Shown here one piece after another: positions 52,047-63,264 of a stretch of 64,000 bases of DNA. The notes beneath the pieces were generated by a model. That model was not told the DNA's origin. It was given only the letters and a program-made list of their open reading frames with translations, and made no database searches. The translations under genes and the position numbers were made by a program. The stretch is taken from positions 62,001 through 126,000 of the forward strand of contig NZ_JACAQA010000004.1 of the NCBI RefSeq assembly GCF_013385425.1, in the 5' to 3' direction. The stretch comes from Pseudomonas gingeri (GTDB lineage: Bacteria > Pseudomonadota > Gammaproteobacteria > Pseudomonadales > Pseudomonadaceae). Positions within the stretch are counted from its first letter, which is position 1; every line of letters begins with the position of its first letter.

Positions 52047-53300
52047 TCAAGCGCCGTAAACCGGCAGCTTCTTGCAGATCGCCTTGACCTTCTCGCGAAC
52101 GGCGTCGATCACCGCTTCGTTATTCAGGTCAGCCAGGATGTCGCAGATCCAGCCGGCCAGTTCGCGGCAGTCGGTTTCCTTGAAGCCACGGGTGGTGACA
52201 GCCGGGGTACCGAAACGCAGGCCGGAGGTGACGAACGGGGAGCGTGGGTCGTTCGGCACCGAGTTCTTGTTCACGGTGATGAAGGCTTTGCCCAGTGCGG
52301 CGTCGGCGTCTTTACCGGAGATGTCCTGCTTGATCAGCGAGAGCAGGAACAGGTGGTTCTTGGTACCGCCGGAAACCACGTCGAAACCGCGCTCGATAAA
52401 CACTTCGGCCATGGCCTGGGCGTTTTTCACCACTTGTTGCTGATAGGCCTTGAACTCAGGCTGCAGCGCTTCCTTGAAGCAGATCGCCTTGGCCGCGATT
52501 ACGTGCTCCAGCGGGCCGCCCTGGGCGCCCGGGAATACGGCGGAGTTCAGCTTCTTCTCGATCTCGGCGTTGGCGCGAGCGAGGATCAGGCCACCACGTG
52601 GACCGCGCAGGGTCTTGTGGGTGGTGGTGGTGACCACGTCGGCGAACGGCACCGGGTTCGGGTAGACGCCAGCGGCGACCAGACCGGCCACGTGGGCCAT
52701 GTCGACGAACAGGTAGGCACCGACCTTGTCGGCGATGGCGCGGAAACGTGGGAAGTCGAGGATCTGCGAGTAGGCGGAGAAACCGGCCACGATCATTTTC
52801 GGCTTGTGCTCGACCGCCAGGCGCTCGACTTCGTCGTAGTCGATCAGGCCATTGGCATCGATACCGTATTGAACGGCGTTGTACAGCTTGCCGGAGGAGG
52901 AAACGCTGGCGCCGTGGGTCAGGTGACCGCCATGGGCCAGGCTCATGCCCAGGATGGTGTCGCCGCCTTGCAGCAGGGCCAGGTAAACGGCCGAGTTGGC
53001 CTGGGAGCCGGCGTGTGGCTGGACGTTGGCGTAATCGGCGCCGAACAGTTCCTTGGCACGGTCGATGGCCAACTGCTCAACCACGTCGACGTATTCGCAG
53101 CCGCCGTAGTAACGCTTGCCCGGATAGCCTTCGGCGTACTTGTTGGTCAGGACCGAGCCCTGGGCTTCCATCACCGCGGGGCTGGTGTAGTTTTCCGAGG
53201 CGATCAGCTCGATGTGCTCTTCCTGGCGCTGAGCTTCTTGCTCCATGGCGGCAAAGAGATCGGCGTCGTACTTGGCAATAGTCAAATCACGGCTGAACAT
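52047..53300 (-). CDS. glyA: serine hydroxymethyltransferase
   Basis: A 417-residue PLP enzyme converting serine and tetrahydrofolate to glycine and methylene-tetrahydrofolate. The PLP lysine is in [14 protein letters not shown], and [13 protein letters not shown] and VDMAHVAGL are also typical. ATG 53300 is used; the longer opening to 53312 adds MRTA. In P. aeruginosa a glyA gene also adjoins morA. The terminator follows after about 50 bp. Confidence 0.96.
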   Translation of the reverse strand: MFSRDLTIAKYDADLFAAMEQEAQRQEEHIELIASENYTSPAVMEAQGSVLTNKYAEGYPGKRYYGGCEYVDVVEQLAIDRAKELFGADYANVQPHAGSQANSAVYLALLQGGDTILGMSLAHGGHLTHGASVSSSGKLYNAVQYGIDANGLIDYDEVERLAVEHKPKMIVAGFSAYSQILDFPRFRAIADKVGAYLFVDMAHVAGLVAAGVYPNPVPFADVVTTTTHKTLRGPRGGLILARANAEIEKKLNSAVFPGAQGGPLEHVIAAKAICFKEALQPEFKAYQQQVVKNAQAMAEVFIERGFDVVSGGTKNHLFLLSLIKQDISGKDADAALGKAFITVNKNSVPNDPRSPFVTSGLRFGTPAVTTRGFKETDCRELAGWICDILADLNNEAVIDAVREKVKAICKKLPVYGA

Positions 53301-53428
53301 GGCGGTCCTCAAGGATCGGGGGCAGAAAAGAAGGCATTCTAACCCAATGGGTTTTATCTGGCATATGAAAGGGCATCATGTCGCGGATAAGCGGCGCTCA
53401 CTTGAGGGTGGCGGCGCCTGGGCTGACG

Positions 53429-53524
53429 CTTTCGCGGGCAAGCCCTGCTCCTACAGTATTGCGTCGGTCACGAGTTCCGCGTGCGACACAAACCTGTAGG
53501 AGCAGGGCTTGCCCGCGAAGAGGG
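53429..53524. repeat. REP doublet with conserved spacer
   Basis: Inverted core (GCGGGCAAGCCCTGCTCCTA), spacer with GCGTCGGTCACGAG and GCGTGCGACACAAA, direct core (TGTAGGAGCAGGGCTTGCCC). Confidence 0.9.
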
Positions 53525-53545
53525 CCGAACAGGCGCCACAGGGGC

Positions 53546-56500
53546 TCAATCGAACATGAACAGCGCATCATTGCTGAACTGCGCTTCAAAGCGATTGGGC
53601 GCCATCGGCCGGCCGAACAGATAACCCTGCACTTCGTCGCAGCCGTGCTCGCGCAGGAAGTCGAGCTGCTCGTGGGTTTCCACGCCTTCGGCGATCACCG
53701 CCAGGTTCAGGCTGTGGGCCATGGCGATGATCGCCCGGGCGATCTGCGCATCCTGTTCGCCCGACGGCAGGCCGTCGACGAAAGTGCGGTCGATCTTCAG
53801 CACGTCGATGGGGAACTGCTTGAGGTAGTTCAGCGACGAGTAACCGGTGCCGAAGTCGTCCACCGCGATGCTCAGCCCGAGGTTCTTGAGCCCTGCGAGA
53901 ATCAGCATGGCCTCGCTGACTTCGCGCATCAGGATACTTTCCGTCAGTTCCAGCTCCAGACAGGCCGGCGAGACACCGGTCTCCTTGAGAATATTGGCGA
54001 TCCGCTTGCCCAACTGGCCGTCGGAGAACTGCCGCGCCGAGATGTTCACCGAGACCTTGGGCACCCGCACCTTGGCCAGGTGCCAGGCCTTGAGCTGGCG
54101 GCAGGCTTCGGTCAGGACCCAGTCACCGACATCCACCACCAGCCCCAGCTCTTCCAGTACCGGAATGAAATCCCCTGGTGGCACCAGGCCACGCCGTGGG
54201 TGGCGCCAGCGCAGCAGGGCTTCGGCACCGGTCAGGCGCTTGCCGTCGCCGCTGAACTGCGGCTGGTAATACAGCACGAATTCGTTCTGCTCCAGGGCGT
54301 GGCGCAGGTCGCTTTCCAGCTCCAGGCGTTCCAGGGCGCTGGCGTTCATATCGGCCTGGTAGAACTGGAAGTTGTTCTTGCCGCGTTCCTTGGCGTGGTA
54401 CATCGCGGTGTCGGCGTTTTTCATCAACTGGCTGAGCTCGCTGCCATCCTGCGGGCTCAGGGCGATGCCGATACTGGCGGTGACGAAGAACTCGCGGCCT
54501 TCAAGCACGAACGGCGTCACCAGGCTGGTGAGAATCTGCTCGGCGACATTGATGGCCCGGTTCAAGGCCATTTCCCGAGTGGCCCGCGGTTGCAGCAGGA
54601 GGGTGAACTCGTCGCCGCCCATGCGCGCCACGGTGTCGTCGTCGGCCACGCAGGCCAGCAGGCGGGTAGCCATTTCCTTGAGCATGCGGTCGCCGGCGGC
54701 GTGGCCCAGGGAGTCGTTGATCGGCTTGAAACGGTCCAGGTCGAGGAACATCAGCACTACCCAGGACTTCTGCCGCTCAGCCTGCTGCAGGGCGGTGTGC
54801 AGGCGGTCCTGGAACAGCGTGCGGTTGGGCAGGTGGGTCAGGGCGTCGTAGTAGGCCAGGCGGTGAATCCGTTGTTCGCTGGCCTTGCGCTCGCTGATAT
54901 CGGTGAAGAAGCACACGTAGCTGGCCAGGTCGCCTTCATCGTCGAGCACCGCGGTGATGCCGACCCAGGCCGGGTAGTGCTCGCCGTTACGGCGTTTGAG
55001 CCAGACTTCGCCTTCCCAGGTGTTGTGCTGCTCCAGTTGCTTGAGTACATAACGCAGGTGGGCTTCCTGCTGGTCGTCGACGGTGAGCAGGTTCGGCAAC
55101 TGGTCCAGCACGTCGGCCACGGCGTAACCGCTGACCCGGCTGAAGGCTTCGTTGGCCTGGACAATGTAGCCGGCCGGGTCGGTGATCAGGATCGCCGAGG
55201 TCGAGTGCTCGAAAACCGTCGCGGCCATGCGCAGGTCTTTTTCCGCCCGGCGTTGCTGGCTGATGTCGCGGCCGACGCCGAGGATGCCCTCGAAGGCGCC
55301 GTGTTCGTCCCACACCAGCACCAGGCGCAATTCGATGGGAATCTTGCGGCCGTCGGCTTTCAGGCAGTCGAACAGGAACAACTGGGTCTGCACCTGTTCG
55401 CGCAGTTCGGTCAGTTCCTCGGGTTTGTCCAGGGCCTTGCTGACCCGCTCCATCAACAGGTAGATGCCATTGAGTTGCTGTGGGTTGGCAATGGTCGACT
55501 GCCAGCCATGCTGGAACACCCAGTCGACTTCATAGCCGAGCACCGCATGGACCGACGGGCTGACGTAGTTCAGGCTCAGTCGGCTGTCGGTGGAGAAAAT
55601 CACGTCGCTGATGCTTTCGGCGAGCATCCGGTAGCGTTTCTCGCTGTCGCGCAGGGACTCGCTGGCCTCGATCTGGTCGGTGACGTCCTTGGCCACGCCG
55701 ATGATGCGCGTGACCTGGTCATACTTGTCCCGGGCCAGGGCCTGCTCGCGGACCTCGAAGTGCCGCCAATGCTCGTTGCGATGGCGGAAACGCAGCTGGC
55801 ACTGGAGCAACTGACTGTAACCGGCGTGGCGCTGCTGCTGGCGCAGGCGATGATAGTGCTCGGCGTCTTCGGGGTGCAGCAGGATTTCCCAGAAGTATTC
55901 GCCCATCTGGTGCAGCTCGGTCTTGTTGTAGCCGAGGGTCTGGCCCAGGTGATGGTTGCTGAAGATCATCCGCTGGCTGATCACATCCTGCACATACAGG
56001 TGATCCGGCACGGTACGCACCACATCCGACCAGAAGCCCTCGCGTTCCAGCAACGACAGTTCGATCAGCTTGCGGCTGGTGATATCGGTGATGCTGAGGA
56101 TCACCGAGGAATAGTCGCTGGCGTCCTCCGGCAGGCGCATGACCAGCCACAGGTGCTGGTCCTGGCCTTGGCCGGCGCTCAGCTTGATCTCCAGTTCCAG
56201 CTGGTTCTGGCGGTTGAGCAGCGCTTCGACCAGCGAGTAGCCGATACCGGCGGCATTGCTCGGGCAGCCGTCGATCAGGCAGCTCCAGGCGCTTTCGCGG
56301 GAGTCGACATTGAGCAGGCGCAGGGCCACCAGGTTGACCTCGGTGATCCGCAGTTCCTGCATCAACAGCCGGCGGTGCTCGGGGTCATGGGCGATCCAGT
56401 GCTTGAGCAGTTCGCTGTCCAGCAGGCGATGCTGTTCGAGGAAAACCGGCAGCCCGGAAAGGTCGAGGACGCACAAGGCAACGCCGGTACCCTCGAAAAT

Positions 56501-57397
56501 ATCCTGGTAGCGCCGGCGTCCTTCAGTGACCTGCAACTGGCGCCGCCGCATGTTGAGCAACGCCAGCACCGGCAGCAGCGACAACCCCAGCCCCAGCAGG
56601 CATTTGCCGATCAGGGCCGGCAGCAGGTCCTCGATCACCTTGCGCGGGTCGAACAGGCCGCGCAGTTGCCAGTCGCTGTTGGACAGCGGCGTGATCAGCA
56701 CGCTGTTGGCCTCTTCGTCGGTGCTCAGCGGCACCGGCGTGGGGGCGATATCGTCGTCCCGGCTGATCACCAGGTGATTGTTGCGGTTTTCGATCAGCCA
56801 ACTGGCCCCCGATTCCTGATTGCCCGGGCGGGTGAGGTCCTGGAACAGCCGGGGTGACAGGCGCAGGACCCAATAGCCGTTGCTCTCGCCGCTGGCCTGC
56901 TGCAACAACAGGTGAACGGCCGAGCCGTGATCGTCATTGGTGAAGTAGTAGGTCTGCTTGCGGTTGCTGTGCTTGACCTGTTCGACGAGGAAGGCGGCGT
57001 CATGGCTGTCGGTGGCGCTGTCGCTGATCAGGGCGCCCTTGGCGTCGAGCAGGGCGATGCTTTGCAGGTCCGGCATCGACACCCGTACCCGGTCGAGCAA
57101 GGCCAGGAGTTCTTCGCGGTTGTTGGGTTTGTCGACGATCGGTAGTAGATTGAGGGCGATCTGCGCATTGAGCGCCATGTTCAGGCTGACGCGCTGGGCC
57201 AGGTCGGCGCTCGAGTCGATGCTGTTCTGGCGTTGCAGTTGGCGGGTTTGCTGGAATTGATCGATCAGTTGCCAAAACAGCAGGACGAGCAGGAACAGCA
57301 CCAGCGTGGCCAGTATGCCTTTGAGTGTCCCGCGCAGCGGTGGAGTCGAGGCCGGGTTGGCTGCGCGCGCGGACGATGGCGGATTGGCGTTGGTCAA
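53546..57397 (-). CDS. morA: PAS-GGDEF-EAL c-di-GMP enzyme MorA
   Basis: A 1283-residue membrane protein with both cyclase and phosphodiesterase domains, controlling motility and biofilm through c-di-GMP. Order: TM1 (about 27-47), periplasmic region, TM2 (about 275-300), several PAS/PAC domains (about 310-840), GGDEF domain with intact GGDEF near residue 926, EAL domain with EAL near residue 1057. The inhibitory I-site RxxD is replaced (ADDD). The start is TTG 57397 with AGGA before it. MorA of P. putida has this layout, and P. aeruginosa morA adjoins glyA. Confidence 0.93.
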   Translation of the reverse strand: MTNANPPSSARAANPASTPPLRGTLKGILATLVLFLLVLLFWQLIDQFQQTRQLQRQNSIDSSADLAQRVSLNMALNAQIALNLLPIVDKPNNREELLALLDRVRVSMPDLQSIALLDAKGALISDSATDSHDAAFLVEQVKHSNRKQTYYFTNDDHGSAVHLLLQQASGESNGYWVLRLSPRLFQDLTRPGNQESGASWLIENRNNHLVISRDDDIAPTPVPLSTDEEANSVLITPLSNSDWQLRGLFDPRKVIEDLLPALIGKCLLGLGLSLLPVLALLNMRRRQLQVTEGRRRYQDIFEGTGVALCVLDLSGLPVFLEQHRLLDSELLKHWIAHDPEHRRLLMQELRITEVNLVALRLLNVDSRESAWSCLIDGCPSNAAGIGYSLVEALLNRQNQLELEIKLSAGQGQDQHLWLVMRLPEDASDYSSVILSITDITSRKLIELSLLEREGFWSDVVRTVPDHLYVQDVISQRMIFSNHHLGQTLGYNKTELHQMGEYFWEILLHPEDAEHYHRLRQQQRHAGYSQLLQCQLRFRHRNEHWRHFEVREQALARDKYDQVTRIIGVAKDVTDQIEASESLRDSEKRYRMLAESISDVIFSTDSRLSLNYVSPSVHAVLGYEVDWVFQHGWQSTIANPQQLNGIYLLMERVSKALDKPEELTELREQVQTQLFLFDCLKADGRKIPIELRLVLVWDEHGAFEGILGVGRDISQQRRAEKDLRMAATVFEHSTSAILITDPAGYIVQANEAFSRVSGYAVADVLDQLPNLLTVDDQQEAHLRYVLKQLEQHNTWEGEVWLKRRNGEHYPAWVGITAVLDDEGDLASYVCFFTDISERKASEQRIHRLAYYDALTHLPNRTLFQDRLHTALQQAERQKSWVVLMFLDLDRFKPINDSLGHAAGDRMLKEMATRLLACVADDDTVARMGGDEFTLLLQPRATREMALNRAINVAEQILTSLVTPFVLEGREFFVTASIGIALSPQDGSELSQLMKNADTAMYHAKERGKNNFQFYQADMNASALERLELESDLRHALEQNEFVLYYQPQFSGDGKRLTGAEALLRWRHPRRGLVPPGDFIPVLEELGLVVDVGDWVLTEACRQLKAWHLAKVRVPKVSVNISARQFSDGQLGKRIANILKETGVSPACLELELTESILMREVSEAMLILAGLKNLGLSIAVDDFGTGYSSLNYLKQFPIDVLKIDRTFVDGLPSGEQDAQIARAIIAMAHSLNLAVIAEGVETHEQLDFLREHGCDEVQGYLFGRPMAPNRFEAQFSNDALFMFD

Positions 57398-57691
57398 ACT
57401 GTGATCCTGCGGTTGGGCTGGATTGGCGCGACATGCACTATAAGCCGGACGCCCGAAGGGCGGCTAGCATGCCTTGAGTTGTGGCAAAGTGCCAGTCCTG
57501 TTCGACCGAGCGGTTTGCCCTGTCTGCCGCATTCAGGTAGTTTTACCGGTTACGCGCCAGCAATTCACGCTCCCCATGCAAGGGTATCGACCGGTGCGGC
57601 CATGGATTGAACTCTTGGCTGGCACACGGGGCCTGTTCACTGCGGGTACCGCTCGCGCCCTTATTCATCTGTCACTGACGCTAGGTTCTCC

Positions 57692-59356
<1,665 letters not shown>

Positions 59357-59376
59357 TCGGGTCGGTGGTTGAAAAG

Positions 59377-59405
59377 CGGAGCCCCTCGGGGCTCCGTTTT
59401 TTTTT
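59377..59405 (+). terminator. terminator of ettA
   Basis: CGGAGCCCC and GGGGCTCCG (59377-59396) followed by nine T. The reverse direction carries only a short CTTTT, so it mainly serves ettA. Confidence 0.9.
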
Positions 59406-59416
59406 ATTGCACGCCG

Positions 59417-59911
59417 CTAAGCCGGTTCGATCCTCACGATCTCGATCGACTGATCCCCCGCCGGTCGTTTCCATAGCACTTCATCCCCCAGGCGCGCACC
59501 CAGCAACGCCCGACCCAGGGGCGAGCCCCAATTGATCAAACCTCGAGGGGCATCCGCCTCGTCCTCGCCGACCAGTTGCACCTGCTGCTCTTCGTCCTGT
59601 TCATTGGCGAAGGTCACGCGACTGCCGATCTGCACCACCTCGGTGGAGGTCGCCGGCGTGGCGAGCTGGGCACTGGAGAGGCGTTGGTTGAAGTAACGCA
59701 GGTCGCGCTCGATATCGGCCTGGCGCTGTTTGTCGGCGGCCTCGCCCAGGGCGTTTTGCTGGCTGTATTCGGCTTGCAGCGCCGCCACGCGGGCGTGCAA
59801 TTGCGCCAGGCCCTGTGGGGTGACGTAATTGGGCTGGGTACTGACCTGGCGCTCCACCGGCTGCTCGGCCTGGGCGGCGGCGTTGTCTTCGTTGACGAAG
59901 GCGCGGCTCAT
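59417..59911 (-). CDS. GreA/GreB-family factor with shortened coiled coil
   Basis: A 164-residue protein of the Gre fold. The N-terminal coiled coil (about residues 28-85, PNYVTPQGLAQLHARVAALQ) is followed by the C-terminal FKBP-like domain (about 90-164, VQIGSRVTFAN, VGEDEADAPRGLINWGSPLG) that binds RNA polymerase. Aligned to E. coli GreA the coiled coil is about 15 residues shorter, and the acidic tip GDLKENAEY is gone, replaced by GEAADKQRQ. It may therefore bind the polymerase without stimulating transcript cleavage, as Rnk or Gfh factors do. ATG 59911 has GGGAG upstream. Confidence 0.85.
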   Translation of the reverse strand: MSRAFVNEDNAAAQAEQPVERQVSTQPNYVTPQGLAQLHARVAALQAEYSQQNALGEAADKQRQADIERDLRYFNQRLSSAQLATPATSTEVVQIGSRVTFANEQDEEQQVQLVGEDEADAPRGLINWGSPLGRALLGARLGDEVLWKRPAGDQSIEIVRIEPA

Positions 59912-60214
59912 GGCAATCTCCCGTTCATGGGTATCCGACCATGCTCGCAGGGTTTGGGTTTGCCGGTATATCCGTAAGCGACCTGTGGTGGTTGGATCTG
60001 CACCGTGTCGGCTTTCCGAGCAGAGCTCGACGTTCGCAGATTCAGGCCTGATACAGGCGCAATGAGCGGTTTGTGAGGCTGGGTGGTAAATTTTTACGAC
60101 GCCGGTCGTTCTTTTTGATTGTAGGGTAATACGACGCCGGGCGCCCTGCGTCAGGTGTTTCGGCCCCGCGTGGAGGCGTGGGGCGATTGCAGCCAAAGAA
60201 CGCGAGTGTTGTGT
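59912..60214. other. intergenic region upstream of gre
   Basis: A 303-bp gap between gre (minus) and the next plus-strand gene. It holds the direct repeat TACGACGCCGG (60095-60105 and 60130-60140, period 35) in an AT-rich setting, otherwise nothing recognisable. Confidence 0.5.
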
Positions 60215-60634
60215 ATGAGTTGTTTCAAATCCCATGGCGTGGGTGTCGGCCTGACCTTGTCCGCCTGTGTCGCCATGGGTGAGCCATTGCCCGAGAGCTC
60301 CCTGTTGGACCGCTACGGCGTGACGCCGGACCAGTTGCCTGCGGCCACTCAGGTGGAGAAGCCTGACGAGAAGTCACCCAGCCTGTTTCAGTTGAAGCCC
60401 GAGGCACCGGTGGTGGATATCCGCTTCGGCGAGCGAACGGCGCCGGAGGAGGTGGGTAATATCACGATCGACAATATGGCCAGGCGCGATTATGAGCGTT
60501 GTCTGCGTTTGCAGGGAGAGTTGCTGGATCGTCGTAAGTCCGGGTTGCCGAACGTACAGTGGCAGGCGCCGCTCAATAGTGATACCACTTCACCTCCAGC
60601 ATCACCTCGTTCTCCGGCGTGGCCAGCTTGCTGA
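60215..60634 (+). CDS. hypothetical exported protein overlapping DUF4105 gene
   Basis: A 139-residue frame starting at ATG 60215. The N-terminus resembles a weak signal sequence (MSCFKSHGVGVGLTLSACVA), possibly a lipoprotein. The mature part is acidic (DLLDRYG-like segments, PEEVGNITIDNM) with no family. The last 20 residues (SDTTSPPASPRSPAWPAC) lie antisense to the 3' end of the DUF4105 gene, overlapping by 62 bp, which suggests the stop codon was lost or moved. Function unknown. Confidence 0.6.
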   Translation: MSCFKSHGVGVGLTLSACVAMGEPLPESSLLDRYGVTPDQLPAATQVEKPDEKSPSLFQLKPEAPVVDIRFGERTAPEEVGNITIDNMARRDYERCLRLQGELLDRRKSGLPNVQWQAPLNSDTTSPPASPRSPAWPAC

Positions 60635-62426
60635 ACTCGCGCTGGGCGCTTAAGCGCAGGCCCAGGTTGCGCGACAACTCCCATTGCTGGTTGAGGCTCA
60701 GGCTGCGACGCACTTCGCCATTGATGAAATAGTCGCCCTTGGCCTCCAGGCTCAGGTTGCCCAGCGGGTTTTTCCACAACAGGCCGGTGTCGAACCCCGC
60801 CGCCGGCGAAACAATCGCCGCGAAGTCCGCGTTGTGTTCGACCCGCACGGTGCCCAGGGCAAACCCCAGCACATCGTCGCCCAACTGCCAGGTGCCGCCC
60901 GCGCCGCCGTTCACATGGCTGACCAGGGTCTGGTCGTCGTGCCGCCCCGGCACCCGCTCCAGGCCGCCGGTGACTTGCCACGACCACGGCTGCAACAGCG
61001 CATTGCGCGGCGTCAGCGAGCGGATGGTCGCCAGGTCCAGTTGCTGCAACTGCCAGTGATTGCCTTCGTACTGGCGCAGTTTCATCTGCAGGATTTCTAT
61101 CTGTGCGCCGAGGGGAAAACTCTCGGCATTGTCGTTGAGGTCGTGATAGGCCATGCGCAAGCCATACTCGCCGAATGTCCGGCTGCCCCGGGTGCCGACC
61201 CCGGCCTGCCAGGTGCGCGACTCATGGCCGTTTTCCGGCAGGCCCGGACGCTCGATCTGCAGCTCCGGCGGCGGGTTCTGGTTGATCGCCCGCAGCAGCT
61301 CGAAGCTGCGCTGGGCTTGTACCGGATCACGTTCCTGGCCATTGGCCCGGTAGCGTTCGAGTCTATAGGCGGCGTCGATGATCAGCGCCTGGCGAGCCTT
61401 GGCCAATTGCTTGAAGCCGGCCGATTGCAGTTGCTGCGCGTCGGCACTGACTTTCAGCACCCACTGCTGTTCCTCGGGATCCAGCGGTTTGGCCCGCTCC
61501 AGTAGTTCGCGCTCGCGGGATGGCCGGTAGTCGATCCTGTCCACCAGTCCCGCGTCCTTGACCGCCTTGACGGTGTCGGTGGGAATCGCGGTCAGCGGAA
61601 ACTGTGCGGTCAGGTGCAGGCTCGGACGCGCCACCTGCAACAGTTCCAGCAGGCGGTAGGAGCAGTTTTCATCGAAGAAGAAGTAGTCGAACTGGATCTG
61701 CTTCAACTCCCAGACATGCTCGACCATGCGCTGGGTCTCTTCGGGCGTCAGGTTCAGCCGGTATTCCCACAGGTCGCGGTTCTCCAGGCTGCGGTATTCG
61801 GAGAGCTTTTCCTGGTAGGGCACCATGGCGAACAGGCCCGGATAACCCCCCGCCAGGCCTTTCCAGGCATAGAGGATGCTGTTGTCGGAACCTTCGATAT
61901 AGGCGCCGAAGTTGATCGCGTAGCTGAGCAGGGCGGTCTGGTCGCGCTGCACACCGGCCGGGTCGATGCGCAGCAAAGTGTGGCCGAACATCGACGACGG
62001 GCTGTTCAGGTAGGCCGCCGGGAAGATCATCACCGTGCTGTGGGGCGCGACATCCTTGAACCACTGGTTGAATTCCGTGCAATCGGGGGCGGGCAGGTCG
62101 GTCAGCTGCAGTTGCGCCTTGAGCCAGCGCGTGCGGGCCGGATAGACACACTGGGGATGCTGGTTGCCGAGGCTGGCCGGGGCATAGAGGGCGTCGAGGG
62201 TGGCTTGCAGTTCCGCGTCCGGGTGATGGGCACCGTCGGCCGCGACGAAATATTTTTTGTCGCTGACATAACTGCGCCAGCCGCCGAGCTTGGCCGTCTC
62301 GTAATGGCCGAGGGAAATCCAGAACGGGTCATGGGCCAACTGCTGCAAACGCTGGGTGTCGAGGTGCGGTGCGGCGTACAGCGGGGCGCAGGCACAGAGC
62401 GCCAGGTAGGCAAGGCGTTTGAGCAT
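60573..62426 (-). CDS. DUF4105 family envelope protein
   Basis: A 617-residue protein with a signal peptide (MLKRLAYLALCACAPLYAAP). The N-terminal DUF4105 (Lnb-like) domain includes PSSMFGHTLLRIDPAG and FDYFFFDENCSYRLLELL, with conserved Ser/His and Cys. The C-terminal half (about 380-617) is rich in alternating beta strands, for example FGEYGLRMAYHDLND and LSLEAKGDYFINGEV, and resembles an outer-membrane barrel-like region. The DUF4105 fold is related to NlpC/P60-type thiol hydrolases. ATG 62426 is used. Role unknown, envelope likely. Confidence 0.85.
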   Translation of the reverse strand: MLKRLAYLALCACAPLYAAPHLDTQRLQQLAHDPFWISLGHYETAKLGGWRSYVSDKKYFVAADGAHHPDAELQATLDALYAPASLGNQHPQCVYPARTRWLKAQLQLTDLPAPDCTEFNQWFKDVAPHSTVMIFPAAYLNSPSSMFGHTLLRIDPAGVQRDQTALLSYAINFGAYIEGSDNSILYAWKGLAGGYPGLFAMVPYQEKLSEYRSLENRDLWEYRLNLTPEETQRMVEHVWELKQIQFDYFFFDENCSYRLLELLQVARPSLHLTAQFPLTAIPTDTVKAVKDAGLVDRIDYRPSRERELLERAKPLDPEEQQWVLKVSADAQQLQSAGFKQLAKARQALIIDAAYRLERYRANGQERDPVQAQRSFELLRAINQNPPPELQIERPGLPENGHESRTWQAGVGTRGSRTFGEYGLRMAYHDLNDNAESFPLGAQIEILQMKLRQYEGNHWQLQQLDLATIRSLTPRNALLQPWSWQVTGGLERVPGRHDDQTLVSHVNGGAGGTWQLGDDVLGFALGTVRVEHNADFAAIVSPAAGFDTGLLWKNPLGNLSLEAKGDYFINGEVRRSLSLNQQWELSRNLGLRLSAQREFSKLATPENEVMLEVKWYHY

Positions 62427-62466
62427 GGTGGGCAACTGTTGTCAGACGAAAAGAGGCAACGCACAC

Positions 62467-62491
62467 AAAAACCCGCTCCGAAAGGAGCGGG
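62467..62491 (-). terminator. terminator of the DUF3015 gene
   Basis: CCCGCTCC (62472-62479), loop GAAA, GGAGCGGG (62484-62491), T-run on the minus strand at 62467-62471. It separates the DUF3015 and DUF4105 genes. Confidence 0.85.
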
Positions 62492-62501
62492 CGGGTCGAG
62501 C

Positions 62502-62990
62502 TTAAGCCTGGGTCGCGTACTTGGCCAGGCGCGGATCGCCTTTGAGGACCGCGAGGGTGTTGGTGTGCACATCGTCGGCGGTCACGTCAGCCTTGCTGAA
62601 GATCTGCTGGAAGTGCTCGTGGGTGACGGCCGCGAAATGCTCACGGTCTTCCGGGGCCACGCCAAGGACCACGGCGTAGGTGGTCAGGGCTTCGCCCTGG
62701 CCCTTGGCCATGTCTTCGGAAAGTTCGTTCATCATGCCGTTCATGGCGATCCAGGAGCGGCCGCCATAGGTCAGTGAGTCACGGGTGGAGCAGCCATTGG
62801 TGCCGGAGGTCATGCCGAAGGTGGCGTTGCCGGAGGTGCCGTTGGTGGTGGACGCCAGAATGTGGGCGGGAGTGCCGCGCTGGCCCTTGAACAGCATGTT
62901 ACCCCAGCCGCAATCCGGCCCACCTGGCGCCTGGGCCATGGCATTGAGGGAGACAACCGTGAAGAGAGTACCCAGAAGAATCCGTTTCAT
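62502..62990 (-). CDS. DUF3015 family exported protein
   Basis: A 162-residue protein with a signal peptide (MKRILLGTLFTVVSLNAMAQ). The mature part opens PDCGWGNMLFKGQRG and has NGCSTRDSLT, two cysteines likely bridged, followed by a helical half (EHFAAVTHEHFQQIF). It is the DUF3015 family of periplasmic proteins of unknown function. It is followed by its own terminator and then the DUF4105 gene, so it is transcribed as a separate unit. Confidence 0.88.
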   Translation of the reverse strand: MKRILLGTLFTVVSLNAMAQAPGGPDCGWGNMLFKGQRGTPAHILASTTNGTSGNATFGMTSGTNGCSTRDSLTYGGRSWIAMNGMMNELSEDMAKGQGEALTTYAVVLGVAPEDREHFAAVTHEHFQQIFSKADVTADDVHTNTLAVLKGDPRLAKYATQA

Positions 62991-63264
62991 AGCTTTGTTC
63001 TCTTTATGTGCGTGCCAATAACGAGGGGATCTGGCCTGGTTCAGGGCCAGTAGGCTGGTTATCAATCCAGCCTCGCACGTTGGAGTTTAGGCAGGTTCCA
63101 AGGGTTCCATTGTTTTTTCCTGATGTGAATGCGGGAAAGAGTTTGTAGTCCCTGTCTGAGGACTTTTGCCACGCCGTAGCGATTCAGCCATCGCTCGCCT
63201 TGCCAGTCAGGCATGGCGAGCGCCAGAATGCTTTCATCTGCCCCGCCTGATGTAAGGAAGCCCG

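Noticed and set aside
26..53524. CRISPR array from recurring GTAGGAGC units
   Set aside because: The units are dispersed over the window, inverted, and lack regular spacing; they are REP elements.
53378..56857. 1159-residue opening antisense to morA
   Set aside because: Composition is typical of an antisense shadow (rich in His, Gln, Gly, Val), and morA is unambiguous.
59420..59450. tRNA T-loop-like GGTTCGATCC
   Set aside because: No cloverleaf around it; it lies in the coding end of the Gre-family gene.
63190..63225. hairpin GCTCGCC...GGCGAGC as terminator
   Set aside because: No T-run on either side and it lies in the promoter region of the Lon-like gene.
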